Assembly (NCBI RefSeq): GCF_000018425.1
Contig: NC_010424.1
Location: 1,628,501-1,692,500 of the forward strand
DNA from: Candidatus Desulforudis audaxviator MP104C
GTDB lineage: Bacteria > Bacillota > Desulfotomaculia > Desulfotomaculales > Desulforudaceae
Direction of reading: 5' to 3'
DNA length: 64,000 bases
The notes under the pieces were generated by a model that had not been told where the DNA came from, did not search any database, and saw only the letters and a list, made by a program, of their open reading frames with translations. The stretch's first letter is position 1. Each line of letters begins with the position of its first letter. Made by a program: the position numbers and the translations under genes. Of the stretch, positions 34,308 to 44,153 are shown piece by piece.

Positions 34308-35633
34308 ATGTACTGGAACCGGGAAATGGAGTGCATGCCGGCCGAGGAGCGCAAGATACTGCAGCTGGAGCGCTTGCAGGGGCTGGTACGCCGGGTTTAC
34401 GAAAACGTGCCGCACTACCAGCGGGTGCTCCGGGAGGCGGGTATCCGTCCGGGCGACATCAAATCCCTGGACGACCTGGCGCACCTGCCCTTCACCACGA
34501 AGGACGACCTGCGCCGGACCTACCCCTTCGGGCTCTTTGCCACGCCCCTGGCAAACACCGTCCGGGTGCACGCCTCGTCCGGCACCACCGGCAAACCCAC
34601 CGTGGTGGGTTACACCCGCAAGGACATCGATACCTGGTCCGAAGTGATGGCCCGGACCCTGATGTGCGCCGGCGTCAAAGACGACGACATCATCCAGATC
34701 GCTTACGGGTACGGCCTGTTCACCGGCGGTTTGGGGGTGCACTACGGCGCCGAGAAGGTGGGAGCCACGGTGGTACCGATTTCGGTGGGCAACACCAAGC
34801 GCCAGATAATGCTGATGGAGGACTTCGGCACCACCGTGCTGGCCTGCACCCCTTCCTACGCGCTGCACCTCTCCGAGGTGCTGGAGGAAATGGGCACCGA
34901 CCGGTCGCGAATCCGGCTGCGGGTCGGGGTTTTCGGGGCCGAGCCTTGGTCGCCGCAAATGGCTCGGGAGATTGAAAAGAAGCTGAACGTGGTCGCCATC
35001 GACATCTTCGGCTTAAGCGAGATCATCGGTCCCGGAGTGGCGAGCGAGTGCCTGTACAACACGGGCTTGCACATTTTTGACGACCACTTCCTGCCGGAAA
35101 TCATCGACCCGGCCACCGGGGCACAGCTACCCCCGGGTGAGGAAGGTGAACTGGTGATCACGACTCTGACCAAGGAAGCTTTCCCGCTGATCCGGTACCG
35201 CACCCGAGACATCGCCGCCCTCTACGTCGAGCCCTGTCCCTGCGGCCGGACACATGTCCGGATGTCCAAGGTCATGGGACGCACCGATGATATGCTGATC
35301 ATCCGCGGGGTGAACGTCTTCCCGTCCCAGATTGAGAGCGTCCTGCTGGAGATCGGGCACGCCGAGCCGCACTACCTGCTGGTAGTGGACCGCAAAGGCC
35401 CGCTGGATCACCTCGAGGTCTGGGTGGAAGTGTCCGAAAACTTCTTCCGCGACGAGGTGCGGCACCTGGAATCCCTCGGGAAGACCATCAAGCGGGAGAT
35501 CGAAAGCACCCTGGGCATCGGAGTGGAAGTGAGACTGGTGGAGCCGAAAACCATCGAGCGTAGCCAGGGTAAGGCCAAGCGGGTGGTCGACAAGCGTGAC
35601 CTTCCCGGAAAGAATAAACCGAAAGAGGGATAA
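34308..35633 (+). CDS. paaK: Phenylacetate-CoA ligase, second copy
   Basis: 441 residues, same motifs as its neighbour ([47 protein letters not shown]), with clearly diverged sequence elsewhere, so it is an older duplication rather than a recent copy. ATG behind AGGAGGG. The ACT-domain gene starts three bases past its stop, which ties ligase and possible amino-acid sensing together. Confidence 0.92.
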   Translation: MYWNREMECMPAEERKILQLERLQGLVRRVYENVPHYQRVLREAGIRPGDIKSLDDLAHLPFTTKDDLRRTYPFGLFATPLANTVRVHASSGTTGKPTVVGYTRKDIDTWSEVMARTLMCAGVKDDDIIQIAYGYGLFTGGLGVHYGAEKVGATVVPISVGNTKRQIMLMEDFGTTVLACTPSYALHLSEVLEEMGTDRSRIRLRVGVFGAEPWSPQMAREIEKKLNVVAIDIFGLSEIIGPGVASECLYNTGLHIFDDHFLPEIIDPATGAQLPPGEEGELVITTLTKEAFPLIRYRTRDIAALYVEPCPCGRTHVRMSKVMGRTDDMLIIRGVNVFPSQIESVLLEIGHAEPHYLLVVDRKGPLDHLEVWVEVSENFFRDEVRHLESLGKTIKREIESTLGIGVEVRLVEPKTIERSQGKAKRVVDKRDLPGKNKPKEG

Positions 35634-35636
35634 AAC

Positions 35637-36068
35637 ATGTGGGTAAAGCAGATTTCGATCTTCCTGGAGAACAAGTCGGGGCGGCTGGCCGCCGTGGCCA
35701 GGCTTCTGGCGGACAACGGGTTTAACATCCGGGCGCTTTCCATCGCCGACACTTCCGACTTCGGTATTCTGCGGCTCATCGTCAACGACCCCGCCCGGGC
35801 CTACCAGGTGCTGAAGGATGCCGGGTTCACCGTCAGCGAGACCGAGGTGCTGGCCGTGGAGGTGCCGGACCGTCCGGGCGGCCTGGCGGGGGTGCTTGAC
35901 CTGCTGCACGAATCGGGCATCAACATCGAATATCTGTATGCTTTTGTGTCTAAGTCGGCCGAAAACGCCTTGGTACTGCTTAAAGTGGAGGATCTGCAAC
36001 GGGCCGTCGAAGTACTCAGCGCCAACGGGGTCACGGTCCAGGATTACAACATCGTCCACCAGATCTAG
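35637..36068 (+). CDS. Tandem ACT-domain protein
   Basis: 143 residues made of two ACT folds ([20 protein letters not shown] and [19 protein letters not shown]). ACT domains bind small ligands such as amino acids. Proteins of this type are usually found behind paaK and indolepyruvate:ferredoxin oxidoreductase genes and are thought to regulate aryl-amino-acid catabolism; the oxidoreductase is not in this window. Confidence 0.88.
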   Translation: MWVKQISIFLENKSGRLAAVARLLADNGFNIRALSIADTSDFGILRLIVNDPARAYQVLKDAGFTVSETEVLAVEVPDRPGGLAGVLDLLHESGINIEYLYAFVSKSAENALVLLKVEDLQRAVEVLSANGVTVQDYNIVHQI

Positions 36069-36088
36069 GTGGGAGAGGAGGATGCGGG

Positions 36089-36208
36089 ATGGCGACCAAG
36101 TTGGGCGAAACGTACAAGTGCCAGATATGCACGAACGTGGTCGTGGTGAAACAGGAAGGCCAGGGCACGCTGGTGTGCTGTGGAAAGCCGATGACCAAGA
36201 CGGAGTAA
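36089..36208 (+). CDS. Desulforedoxin
   Basis: 39-residue protein MATKLGETYKCQICTNVVVV... with the rubredoxin-like iron site Cys-x2-Cys (CQIC) and the tight Cys-Cys pair in LVCCGKPM, which is diagnostic of desulforedoxin and of the N-terminal domain of desulfoferrodoxin. It binds one Fe with four Cys. ATG behind GAGGAGG, 20 bases after the ACT gene. No superoxide reductase domain follows; the gene ends before a strong terminator. Electron carrier function is by family. Confidence 0.9.
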   Translation: MATKLGETYKCQICTNVVVVKQEGQGTLVCCGKPMTKTE

Positions 36209-36233
36209 TCCAGAGAATACGGGCATACACGCG

Positions 36234-36270
36234 CAGGCCGGGCCTGACTGTGTAGTCAAGGTCCGGCCTG
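36234..36270. terminator. Bidirectional terminator between desulforedoxin and fdhE
   Basis: CAGGCCGG / CCGGCCTG stem with an internal CCT/AGG pairing, followed by TTTGATC on the plus strand and AAACAG on the other. Confidence 0.75.
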
Positions 36271-36306
36271 TTTGATCATATCTATCAATTCAAACCCTCG
36301 TCCAAT

Positions 36307-37155
36307 CTAGTTCTTCACTTCGTCGCCGTAAGCGGGAATCTCGGCGATCTTGTTCTCGTACCCCTCCTGCATGGCCAAAAGGTCGAGGTGCACGGTCTTC
36401 ACATCTTCCCAGAACAGCTCTATCTTTTCGTCGATGGGCGTCTTGCCTTCATCAATGGTCTTAATGTAACCCTTGCACGTCTCACAAACGTATACCCGGT
36501 ACCGCTGCGCCTCATCCACCGTGAAGAACCGGAATTGCTTCTGGTCGGACTCGTTACAAAACGCGCACCCGATACGGGCAAAAGGCCATTCGGTTTCGCA
36601 AAGCGAACAGTACAAAGTACGCGCCCCAATCTCCCTTGACAAGCGGGAGAAGTTGGCGTGTCCGCCGCAGACCGGACAGAACCGTTTCCGCCACGATTCC
36701 AGGTCCAGCGACTCCCTGAGTTGGGCTGAGAAATGCCGCAGGAACGGTCGCAGGGTCAAGCTGATCATGAATCCCACCATTTCTTCAGGGAGGTCCTTCT
36801 CGGACACAAAATTGCTCAGCCATTCGCCGTCCCGCCGCAGCACTTCCGCCACACTCTTGCTTCGGGCCTCCGCCTCGGCCGGCAAAGCCGCCAAGATACG
36901 GTTCACATCCTCTGAGCGGTCGGGATGATATTGTTTTAGAATCCTACTTATTTCTTCAAGCACCTCGAAGAAGCTTTCCACGTCAATCTGCGGGGGGTGG
37001 CAATAGAGCATCGGAATGCCGGACTGCCACGTTTCCAGTATTTCAGGCACTACCGGGCCGGTTTGCAGCTTCTCCGGGGGCACCGTTACAGTGCGCAGCT
37101 CGCGATACAGATCCAACAGGTGCGGTTCAACAAACTGGACATCCATTTCCGACAC
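36307..37155 (-). CDS. fdhE: FdhE-like formate dehydrogenase accessory protein
   Basis: 282 residues with four CxxC motifs (CPVCGG, CSLCE, CAFCNE, CETCKG) that form rubredoxin-like metal sites, in the order expected of FdhE. The protein binds the folded molybdopterin subunit of Tat-exported formate dehydrogenases and aids maturation. GTG start behind GGAGATG. It lies at the end of the fdh operon, after a terminator-containing 175-base gap, and fits the Tat-targeted FdnG upstream. Confidence 0.88.
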   Translation of the reverse strand: MSEMDVQFVEPHLLDLYRELRTVTVPPEKLQTGPVVPEILETWQSGIPMLYCHPPQIDVESFFEVLEEISRILKQYHPDRSEDVNRILAALPAEAEARSKSVAEVLRRDGEWLSNFVSEKDLPEEMVGFMISLTLRPFLRHFSAQLRESLDLESWRKRFCPVCGGHANFSRLSREIGARTLYCSLCETEWPFARIGCAFCNESDQKQFRFFTVDEAQRYRVYVCETCKGYIKTIDEGKTPIDEKIELFWEDVKTVHLDLLAMQEGYENKIAEIPAYGDEVKN

Positions 37156-37264
37156 GCTATCATCTCCTAATTTAATTGACTAGCTCAATCCTAACAAACA
37201 CCTGCGGTAAAAGCAACCGAATGAGAGGTGTGAGGTGAGAGGTTAGAGGTGAGAAAGAAGGAAA

Positions 37265-37286
37265 CCGGGGGGCTTTCGCCCCCCGG
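37265..37286 (-). terminator. Terminator behind the NrfD-type subunit gene
   Basis: CCGGGGGGC / GCCCCCCGG nine-base stem with a four-base loop, followed on the minus strand by TTTCCTTCTTTC. Confidence 0.75.
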
Positions 37287-37305
37287 CCATCTGCGAAAAA
37301 GGTGG

Positions 37306-37328
37306 AAAAAGGTGTCTGACACCTTTTT
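37306..37328. repeat. A5-GGTGTCTGACACC-T5 palindrome
   Basis: Member of the dispersed short-palindrome family, here with GGTGTC in place of GGGGTC. It stands directly after the stop of the NrfD-type gene. Confidence 0.75.
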
Positions 37329-37330
37329 TG

Positions 37331-38515
37331 CTAGGCTTGCACGCTCACCGGCTTCTTCGCGGGTTCCTTCTTGGCGTGATGTTCGGGGTCCCCTTCCAGC
37401 ACGCGGAAGTTCTCCACGAAGAAGAGGATCACCAGGACCGCACCCACCAAAAGGCCGATTAACCCGACCCACTCCATCCAGGTCGGAAAGTAAGACCGCT
37501 CGTAGGCCTGGGCCATCCCGGTGAAGACCACGTTGGTCCGGTTCAGGATCACACCGGTCGAACTCAGGATCGAAGCGGTAATGAGCCCCCCAACCGAGTT
37601 CCGGATGGACGGTACCAGAAACATCACCAGCGGCACCAGGAAGAACGGCACCATCTCCAAAAGGTACATGTTCGCCTGCAACGTGCCGTTGAACACGTAA
37701 CCCCAGGCCCCGCGCGCCGTCAGGTCCCACACCTTCAAGACCAGGTAGAAGACCATCAGGTAGGCCCCCACCAGGGTCAGTTTGCTCAAGGACGGCATGT
37801 AGTCGTTGAAGTCCTTGCCGTAGATCCGGGCCAGCGCCCAGCAGGAAAAGGCCACCACCGCCGGGCCGACGTACAGGGAGGAGATCATGAAGAACCACGG
37901 GACCCACGTCGACCACCAGGTGGGATACAGGTTGACGGTGGCGATGAAGAGCCCGCCCAGGGACGCCTGGTGCAGCGACGGGAGCATGATGCCCACGCAG
38001 ATCAGAAGCGGCATCGCCTTGTCCAGCAGGTTGTAGATCCGCGGCGCGTCAATCCGCTCGAAGGCGATGTGCCCGAACTCCAGGATCTGTATGGTCCAGT
38101 ACAGGGTCATACACCAGAGCACTTCAAACAGGATCGAGGTGTAGCCCCAGTACACGAACGGACGCCAGAAGTTGTAGTAGACGGTGATGTCAAAGAGCAA
38201 TCCGGTCATCGCGATGGTGTAGCCCAAGAGCGATACGACCATCGCCACCCGGATGACCGGCCGGAACGCCTTGATGTGCAGGATGTGCGCCAGGAACACG
38301 GTGCCGTAACCGCAGCCGGCCAACGCGACCGCGGGGAATACCAGCCACTTCCACAAGCCCCAGGTCCACTCGTCGTTCAGGGCGGTTACCGGTCCCAGGC
38401 CGAAGGCGAACCGGTAGCCGGCGACCGCCGCGAAGAAGACGAGAAAGGCCAGCATGGCCCAGCGGAGCGGGGTCAGCCGGAAACCAAACCGGTTCGTATA
38501 CCTTTCGTCGTACAC
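37331..38515 (-). CDS. NrfD/HybB-type membrane subunit of formate dehydrogenase
   Basis: 394 residues with about ten hydrophobic helices, the NrfD/PsrC fold that binds quinone and has no heme. It replaces the cytochrome b556 subunit FdnI of E. coli formate dehydrogenase-N. It follows the ferredoxin subunit after 42 bases and starts with GTG behind GAGGAGGG. It carries electrons from the external formate site to the membrane quinone pool; whether it moves protons is unknown. Confidence 0.9.
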   Translation of the reverse strand: MYDERYTNRFGFRLTPLRWAMLAFLVFFAAVAGYRFAFGLGPVTALNDEWTWGLWKWLVFPAVALAGCGYGTVFLAHILHIKAFRPVIRVAMVVSLLGYTIAMTGLLFDITVYYNFWRPFVYWGYTSILFEVLWCMTLYWTIQILEFGHIAFERIDAPRIYNLLDKAMPLLICVGIMLPSLHQASLGGLFIATVNLYPTWWSTWVPWFFMISSLYVGPAVVAFSCWALARIYGKDFNDYMPSLSKLTLVGAYLMVFYLVLKVWDLTARGAWGYVFNGTLQANMYLLEMVPFFLVPLVMFLVPSIRNSVGGLITASILSSTGVILNRTNVVFTGMAQAYERSYFPTWMEWVGLIGLLVGAVLVILFFVENFRVLEGDPEHHAKKEPAKKPVSVQA

Positions 38516-38557
38516 GGATGTACCCTCCTCTTATCCATATGTTTTGTCGTTCACCGA

Positions 38558-39346
38558 CTAGTGCCCGCCTTCGTTCTCGGCGCGCCGCTTGGTATACACG
38601 TACAGCGCCGCGAAAAGAATCGGCAGGCTCACCGCGAGGATGGGCGCCTTCGCAACGTACTTCCAGGTATACTCCGTGGGACTCTTGTGCATGACGTCGG
38701 TGTTGAACCCGAGTTGCTCGAAGGGGACGTCCGAGATGTAGATCCAGGATGTGCCGCCCACTTCTTTCTCGCCGAAGATGTGGTCCACGTACTTATCCGG
38801 GTTCTTCGCGATCTTGTCCTTCGCTTCCGCCAGCAACTCATCCCGCTTGCCGAACTTCAGCGCTCCGCTCGGGCAGGTGATGACGCAAGACGGCAACATG
38901 CCGTTCGCCAGCCGGTCGAAACAGAAGTCGCACTTCCTGACCCGGGACCAAGTCTCGTCCCACTTCATCTGGATGTTCAGGAACGGGCAGGCCAGTTGGC
39001 AGTACCGGCAACCCACGCAGATCTCCGGGTTGAAGTAGATCACGGGGCCCTCCGGCCTTACCACGTAGGCGTGCACGAAACAGACCTCGGCGCAGAGCGG
39101 CTCCAGGCAGTGGTTGCACTGAATCTTGGCGAACCGCTGCTTGTACTCGCCGTTGATCTCCAAGGTGTGGAATCCGACCCGCGTGACATTGTAGTGGTCC
39201 ATCACGGGCGGGTTCGATCCGTCGGCGTTGAACCAGGTCTTGGTGGCGGGCAGGTTGTTCCAGTTCTTGCACGCCACCTGGCAAGCACGACACCCGATGC
39301 ACTTCGTGATGTCGACTAACACTCCATATGAACCCAATGAACCCAC
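38558..39346 (-). CDS. Formate dehydrogenase iron-sulfur subunit (FdnH-like)
   Basis: 262 residues with four [4Fe-4S] motifs (CIGCRACQVAC, CNHCLEPLC, CVGCRYCQLAC, CDFCFDRL...CP) and one C-terminal membrane anchor (APILAVSLPILFAALYVY). It links the molybdopterin subunit to the NrfD-type subunit. GTG start behind GGAGGTGCGAATAA. It follows fdnG after 57 bases. Confidence 0.93.
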   Translation of the reverse strand: MGSLGSYGVLVDITKCIGCRACQVACKNWNNLPATKTWFNADGSNPPVMDHYNVTRVGFHTLEINGEYKQRFAKIQCNHCLEPLCAEVCFVHAYVVRPEGPVIYFNPEICVGCRYCQLACPFLNIQMKWDETWSRVRKCDFCFDRLANGMLPSCVITCPSGALKFGKRDELLAEAKDKIAKNPDKYVDHIFGEKEVGGTSWIYISDVPFEQLGFNTDVMHKSPTEYTWKYVAKAPILAVSLPILFAALYVYTKRRAENEGGH

Positions 39347-39403
39347 TTATTCGCACCTCCGCTTATAGAGTCAGGCTTTCCGCGCTGTAACATCTCACGG
39401 AGC

Positions 39404-42400
39404 CTACAGGTCGTAGATGGCCCGGGCCCGGGTCCGCGGCGCCGGAGGCGCGCCGGCCTTGACCTTTTCGATGTTGCACAGAAAAGCCTTGTACTCCGGA
39501 ATCATAGTGTTCGGGTCGCCGGCCGCCGGCGTCAGGTCGTTGGCGATGGCGCCGGCCGACAGGCCCATGAAGCCCCAATGCCACGGCATGTAGACTATCT
39601 CCACCGGCTTGCCGTCGACCTCCAGCGGCTTCACCAGCGGGGTGACACCCACCTTGCACTCGATGGCGCCCCGGGCGGTACTGACCTTAACCCAGTCGTA
39701 AGTCTTGATGCCCAGCTTCTCGCCCAGGCTCTTCGAGATCATCACGAACATCTCGGGCTGCAGCTCCACCAGAAAGGGCAGGTTCCGGGTCAGGCCGCCG
39801 CTCTGGTAGTGCTCGACCAGCCGCAGCGTGGTGCACACGTACGGGAACTCCTCGCTGCCGACCGCGGCAAACTTCTCGAAGTGCGGCCCATAGAACCGGG
39901 TACACGGGTTGATCTGCTGCTTGGACATAATGTTCTTGACCGGGCTTTCCACCGGCTCGTAGTGTTCCGGGAACGGGCCATCGGCCATCGGGATAGAGAA
40001 CAGGAGCGCCTGGCCTTCAGCCAGCATGATAAACGGCTTGGTCGCCGTTTCCTCGGGCGGAACCTTGGCGTTAAAGTCCGGTACATCCCGGAGGACCCAC
40101 TGGGCGCCGTCCCACTCCACCGGGGCCCGCTTGGGATCCCACGGCCGGCCCTGTGGGTCGCAGGAACACCGGTTGTAAACGATGCGGCGGTTCAGCGGCC
40201 AGGCCCACGACCAGTTGTGGTACATGGCCAGCCCGCTCTTGTCCTCTCTGTTGCGTCGCTTGCAGGCCGGGTCGTTCACGTTGTTGTAGAAGCCGCTGTA
40301 AATCCAGCACCCGGAAGACACGGCACCCAGGTCCGAATTAGCGATCGCGGTGAAGTTCGGCAATAGCTCACCGGTTTCGAGGCTAAAACCGTTCATTTCC
40401 ATGGCGACCTTGTTCGGGTCCGGCGGGTCGCCGTAATCCCAAACCATGTTTATGATCGCGTCCGGGAACGCGCCGCCCTTGGCCTTGTATTCCGCGCGGA
40501 GGGTTTTAAACAGCCGGTCGACGATCCACAGGTCGGACTTAGCCTCGCCGGGCGGATCAACCGCCTTGTAGCGCCACTGAATCCAGCGGCCGCTGTTGGT
40601 GACCGTGCCTTCCTTTTCGTACGGGCCGGCCGCCGGCAGCAGAAACACCTCGGTGCCGATCCGGGCCGCGTCGAGGTCCGGGGCTTTCCAGAAGGCCGCC
40701 GTCTCGGTCTCAAAGAGATCCATGCACACCAGCCACTCCAAATTGGCCATGCCGGCGCGTGCTTGGACTTGCGACGGGCCGCAGACCACCAAGTTCTGCC
40801 CCCAGGCGAACAGGCCCTTGATTTTCCCGAGGGCGATGTCGCGAAAGATGGCCATGTGCGAGTGGTCGCCGGTGGCCAGTTTGGGCAACCAGTCGAAGCA
40901 GTAGTCGTTTTCCGCGGTGGCCTTATCTCCGTACCAGGCTTTCAACATGGCGGCCACGAACTTGGGCCGGTTGGTCCAGTAGCCGGCTTTCGGCGTAGTC
41001 TTTTCAACGTAGTCGGCCCACGTGGGGTGCGCCGCCGCGCTCGGCATGGGGTTATAACCCGTGGTGATGTGAAACAGCATGCCCTGGTCGGTGGCACCCT
41101 GCACGTTGGCCTCGCCGCGCTGCGCGTTCACGCCGCCGCCGGGCATGCCCATGTTGCCCAAAAGGAGCTGCAGGATGGCGAGGGCGCGCACGTTTTGCGC
41201 ACCGTGGGTGTGCTGGGTCATACCCATGGCGTACAGGATGCTGCCGGCCTTCCCGGGCTTGCCGGTTTCGGCGAAAGCCTTCCAGACTTCCACCAGCTTG
41301 TTTTCGGGCGTGCCACAGATGCGGGACACCGTCTTGAGGTCGTAGCGGGAAACGTGCTTTTTCAGCAGTTGGAAAACGCAGTTGGGGTGCTCCAACGTCG
41401 GGTCCTTTTCCTCGGTATACTGCCAGGTGGCCTTGTCGTACTTTCCACCGTCGAAACCGGAAAATACACCGTCTTCCAGTTTAAAGTCGGGGTTGATGAT
41501 ATACGACGCGTTGGTGTAGTTAACCACGTACTCCTCGTGGTAGAGGTTGTTGTCTAGGATGTACTTTATGAAACCGTTGAAGAACGCGATGTCGGTGCCG
41601 GGCCTTAAGGGCGCGTAGATGTCGGCCAGCGACGCGGTCTTGGAGACCCGCGGGTCGACGACGATCAGCTTGGCGCCCCGGCTTTCCCGGGCCTTGGTGA
41701 TCCACTTGAAGGCGATGGGGTGGTTTTCCGCGGGGTTGCCGCCGATTACCAGCCAGGCGTCCGCAAACTGGTAGTCAGTCCAGTGGTTGGTCATCACGCC
41801 TCTGCCGTAGGTATTGGCCAGACCGGCCACGGTGACGGAGTGTCAGAGACGGGCGTGGAAACAGATGTTGATGAGGCCCAGAGCGCGCGCCCACTTTTGC
41901 ATCAGGTAGTTTTCCTCGTTGTTGATGGTGGCGCTGCCAAACTGGGCGATGGCCTGCGTGCGGTTCACCGTCACGCCGTTGGCGTCGGTGGTCTCGAAAG
42001 TGGCGTCCCGCGTGGCCTTGACCCGCTTGACGATCTCCGCGATGGCCGTGTCCCAGCTGATTTCCTGCCATTCCGTGCTGTAGGGCGCACGGTACAGGGG
42101 CTTGGTCAGGCGCCGCGGGTTGTCGATACGGGGGTTGGGCCACATGGAGTGCCGGCGTTCGGATTGGCCGACGACGTGCCGCAGGTCGGAGAGAGCGCGC
42201 CCCTTGGGGCACATCGCGCCCTCGTTGATCGGGTGGTCGGGGTCGCCGATACTGTCGATTACCTTTCCGTCCTTGGTGTAGATGATCGCGCCGCACCCGC
42301 CGGAGCACCAGCCGCAAATGGTGTAGGTTTCTTCGGCGTACTGGAGCTTAAACTCCGGCATGTCCGTGCGCGACTTGAGAAGCAGCGTCGCCGCTTCAGC

Positions 42401-42493
42401 GGACTTCCCACCGCCGATTATATCCAGCGCCGTCAGGCCCGCCGCGCCGAGACCGACGGATTTTAGGAAAGCCCGCCTGCTAAGCTTCTTCAT
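39404..42493 (-). CDS. fdnG: Formate dehydrogenase molybdopterin subunit, selenocysteine-containing
   Basis: 1029 residues including Sec; the reading frame continues through an in-frame UGA at 41845-41843. N-terminal Tat signal SRRAFLKSVGL, a [4Fe-4S] motif (CGWCSGGCGAI), then HARL-Sec-HSVTVAGLANT where E. coli FdnG has ARV-Sec-HG, then molybdopterin-binding segments (GANPAENHPIAFKW-type) and a C-terminal dinucleotide-binding domain. Start ATG at 42493 behind GGGAGG, placing the Tat motif at the N-terminus. It oxidises formate outside the membrane and passes electrons to the FdnH-like and NrfD-like subunits. A SECIS hairpin follows the UGA. Confidence 0.93.
41805..41845 (-). promoter_or_regulatory. 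SECIS element with UGA (Sec) codon
   Basis: mRNA reads UGA, 18 bases, then the loop GGUCU closed by UGGCC/GGCCA, with a lower CCGU/ACGG stem. The GGUCU apical loop and the 18-base distance from the UGA match the E. coli fdhF SECIS that SelB binds. Confidence 0.85.
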
Positions 42494-42674
42494 AGAAAAC
42501 TCAGGACCTCCCTTCAGTATTCCTGACCTCATCTAGACAATTAACTGAAAATTAAGTAATCGCAGCTAACACCCTCCTTCCTCTTTGTACCTTTACGAGC
42601 TATTGCACAAGGGGGGCTTACTCCGTTTTTTATATCTATCTATCTCTATTGCTCCCAAAATGTGACTTCCTCCA

Positions 42675-42690
42675 GTCCCCTGAAGGGGAC
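42675..42690 (-). repeat. IS right-end hairpin (tnpB side)
   Basis: GTCCCCT / AGGGGAC perfect stem with a two-base loop downstream of tnpB, the place where an omega/reRNA and the right end of IS605-type elements lie. Confidence 0.6.
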
Positions 42691-42818
42691 GGGCTTCCCG
42701 CCTGGGCGAATGGAACCCTTGGCGCGGTTACAGTGGTAAGCGCCCCCTTTTAACCCGTTGCCGGAGGGGCTCCCACAGGCGACCGTCACACCGTCGCAAC
42801 TACTCCAGGTACACCGGC

Positions 42819-44150
42819 TCACGCCGATGCCCTTGGAGATACTTTTACAAACCTGTTCAACCTTTTATTCCACCGATACACTTCCAGCGGCTTGAGCGGG
42901 AAAGGCTGCTCTATACCACAGTGCCCGAACAGGTAATTCTTCATGATGCCGTTAACACCGTTTAAATCGGCGTGCATCGTCGCACGGCACTTCTTGCAGC
43001 ACCAAAGGCCCCGGTGGACCCGGTAAGATTTGTTCCTCGTCCCGCAATGACTGCACGTCTGAGAGCTGTATCTCTCGCTCGCTTTGTCCGGATATACCTG
43101 CCTGAGCAGGGACTTGTACGCGTGCTGCTGCTCGATTTGAGCGTAAGGTAACTGGTTAATCTTCTGGCTGGCTTTTTTGTCCTTGTCGCCGGACCTGGAC
43201 TTCCGCCTGATGTCGGTTAAGTCACCTAGGACAGAGAAGGTTATGTCTTCCGCCTGATCCAGTCCGGCCATCAGTTTGGTCAAGGCGTTGGTCAACTGGT
43301 CAATCCGGCGCTCCAATTTCTTAAGGGCTTTGCGCTTGGCGCTTAAAAGAGCTTTCCACCTGCGGGAACCTTCCTTGCACCGGGACATCTTCTGCTGGAA
43401 CTCGGCGATTACTTTGTTCCGGTACTGGATTAAAGAGAGCAGTTCCCGGCAGACGAGTAACTGCTGGCTGCCTTCGGTGGAACCCCTGGCGACCAGGGCG
43501 GCGTTTAAATCGTAGGCCGACACCTTGCCGGCCAGCACCATCGGCACCACGCCGAAGTCCCAGGTGACGTGCATCTCTAAACCAACCACTTTCCCCTTGC
43601 GGTAAACCGCTTTCACCTTGACCTCGACAGGCGTCCCCTTCAAAACTGTGCCGTCGGGCAATTCCAGGGTGTCAAAGCCCTCGGGAAGTGACACTCCGAT
43701 GTCGTCCAGCTTGCGGGAGAGCTTCAGGGTCAAAAGGCCTTCCCGGCACTCGAAGCCCTGCCGCTTCCAGGTTATAGTGCGCAAGGTAGCTTTGGGCTTG
43801 AATCCGGGCGGGCACATCTCGTCGCGTCCGTTGTCTTTATGTTTGACGTAGGAGCGCACCGCCTCGAAATACTCTTCCACCACAGACTGGGAACTCTGGG
43901 AGTGGAGCCGTTTCCAGGACTCGTAGCCCTTGAACTTTTCCTTCATCTCGCTTTCAGTCGGGTACTTTGTGCCGTTTTTGCGGGCTTCCCGGCTCTCCCA
44001 CACGCAGGAGTTCCACAGCTTCGTCCCAGCAAGCATGGGTATCTCAAAGACGGGCAGCCATTTATCCAGCGGAAGCGGCGCTACCCTGGTCAGGTACAGC
44101 CGGTTTTCCTGCTTCTTGCCTTTTTTCTTTGCCCAGCCCACTGTTCTCAC
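42819..44150 (-). CDS. tnpB: TnpB RNA-guided nuclease-like protein, catalytic residue altered
   Basis: 443 residues, cytoplasmic. Ends in a complete zinc finger (CSHCGTRN ... CCKKC) followed by the last RuvC aspartate in ADLNGVNGI. RuvC-I Asp lies in SAYDLNAALVARGS. The segment that normally holds the RuvC-II glutamate (hhhEDL) reads VLGDLTDIRR, so the Glu appears to be Gly. If the alignment is right, the protein may bind guide RNA and DNA without cutting. It starts three bases after tnpA; a guide RNA would come from its 3' end near 42660-42830. Confidence 0.85.
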   Translation of the reverse strand: MRTVGWAKKKGKKQENRLYLTRVAPLPLDKWLPVFEIPMLAGTKLWNSCVWESREARKNGTKYPTESEMKEKFKGYESWKRLHSQSSQSVVEEYFEAVRSYVKHKDNGRDEMCPPGFKPKATLRTITWKRQGFECREGLLTLKLSRKLDDIGVSLPEGFDTLELPDGTVLKGTPVEVKVKAVYRKGKVVGLEMHVTWDFGVVPMVLAGKVSAYDLNAALVARGSTEGSQQLLVCRELLSLIQYRNKVIAEFQQKMSRCKEGSRRWKALLSAKRKALKKLERRIDQLTNALTKLMAGLDQAEDITFSVLGDLTDIRRKSRSGDKDKKASQKINQLPYAQIEQQHAYKSLLRQVYPDKASERYSSQTCSHCGTRNKSYRVHRGLWCCKKCRATMHADLNGVNGIMKNYLFGHCGIEQPFPLKPLEVYRWNKRLNRFVKVSPRASA

Positions 44151-44153
44151 CTC

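Noticed and set aside
41843-42532. A separate short Tat-signal protein ending at the UGA, with a second gene at 39404-41830 starting with GTG
   Set aside because: Frame, protein homology and SECIS all join them; the GTG is inside the molybdopterin domain.
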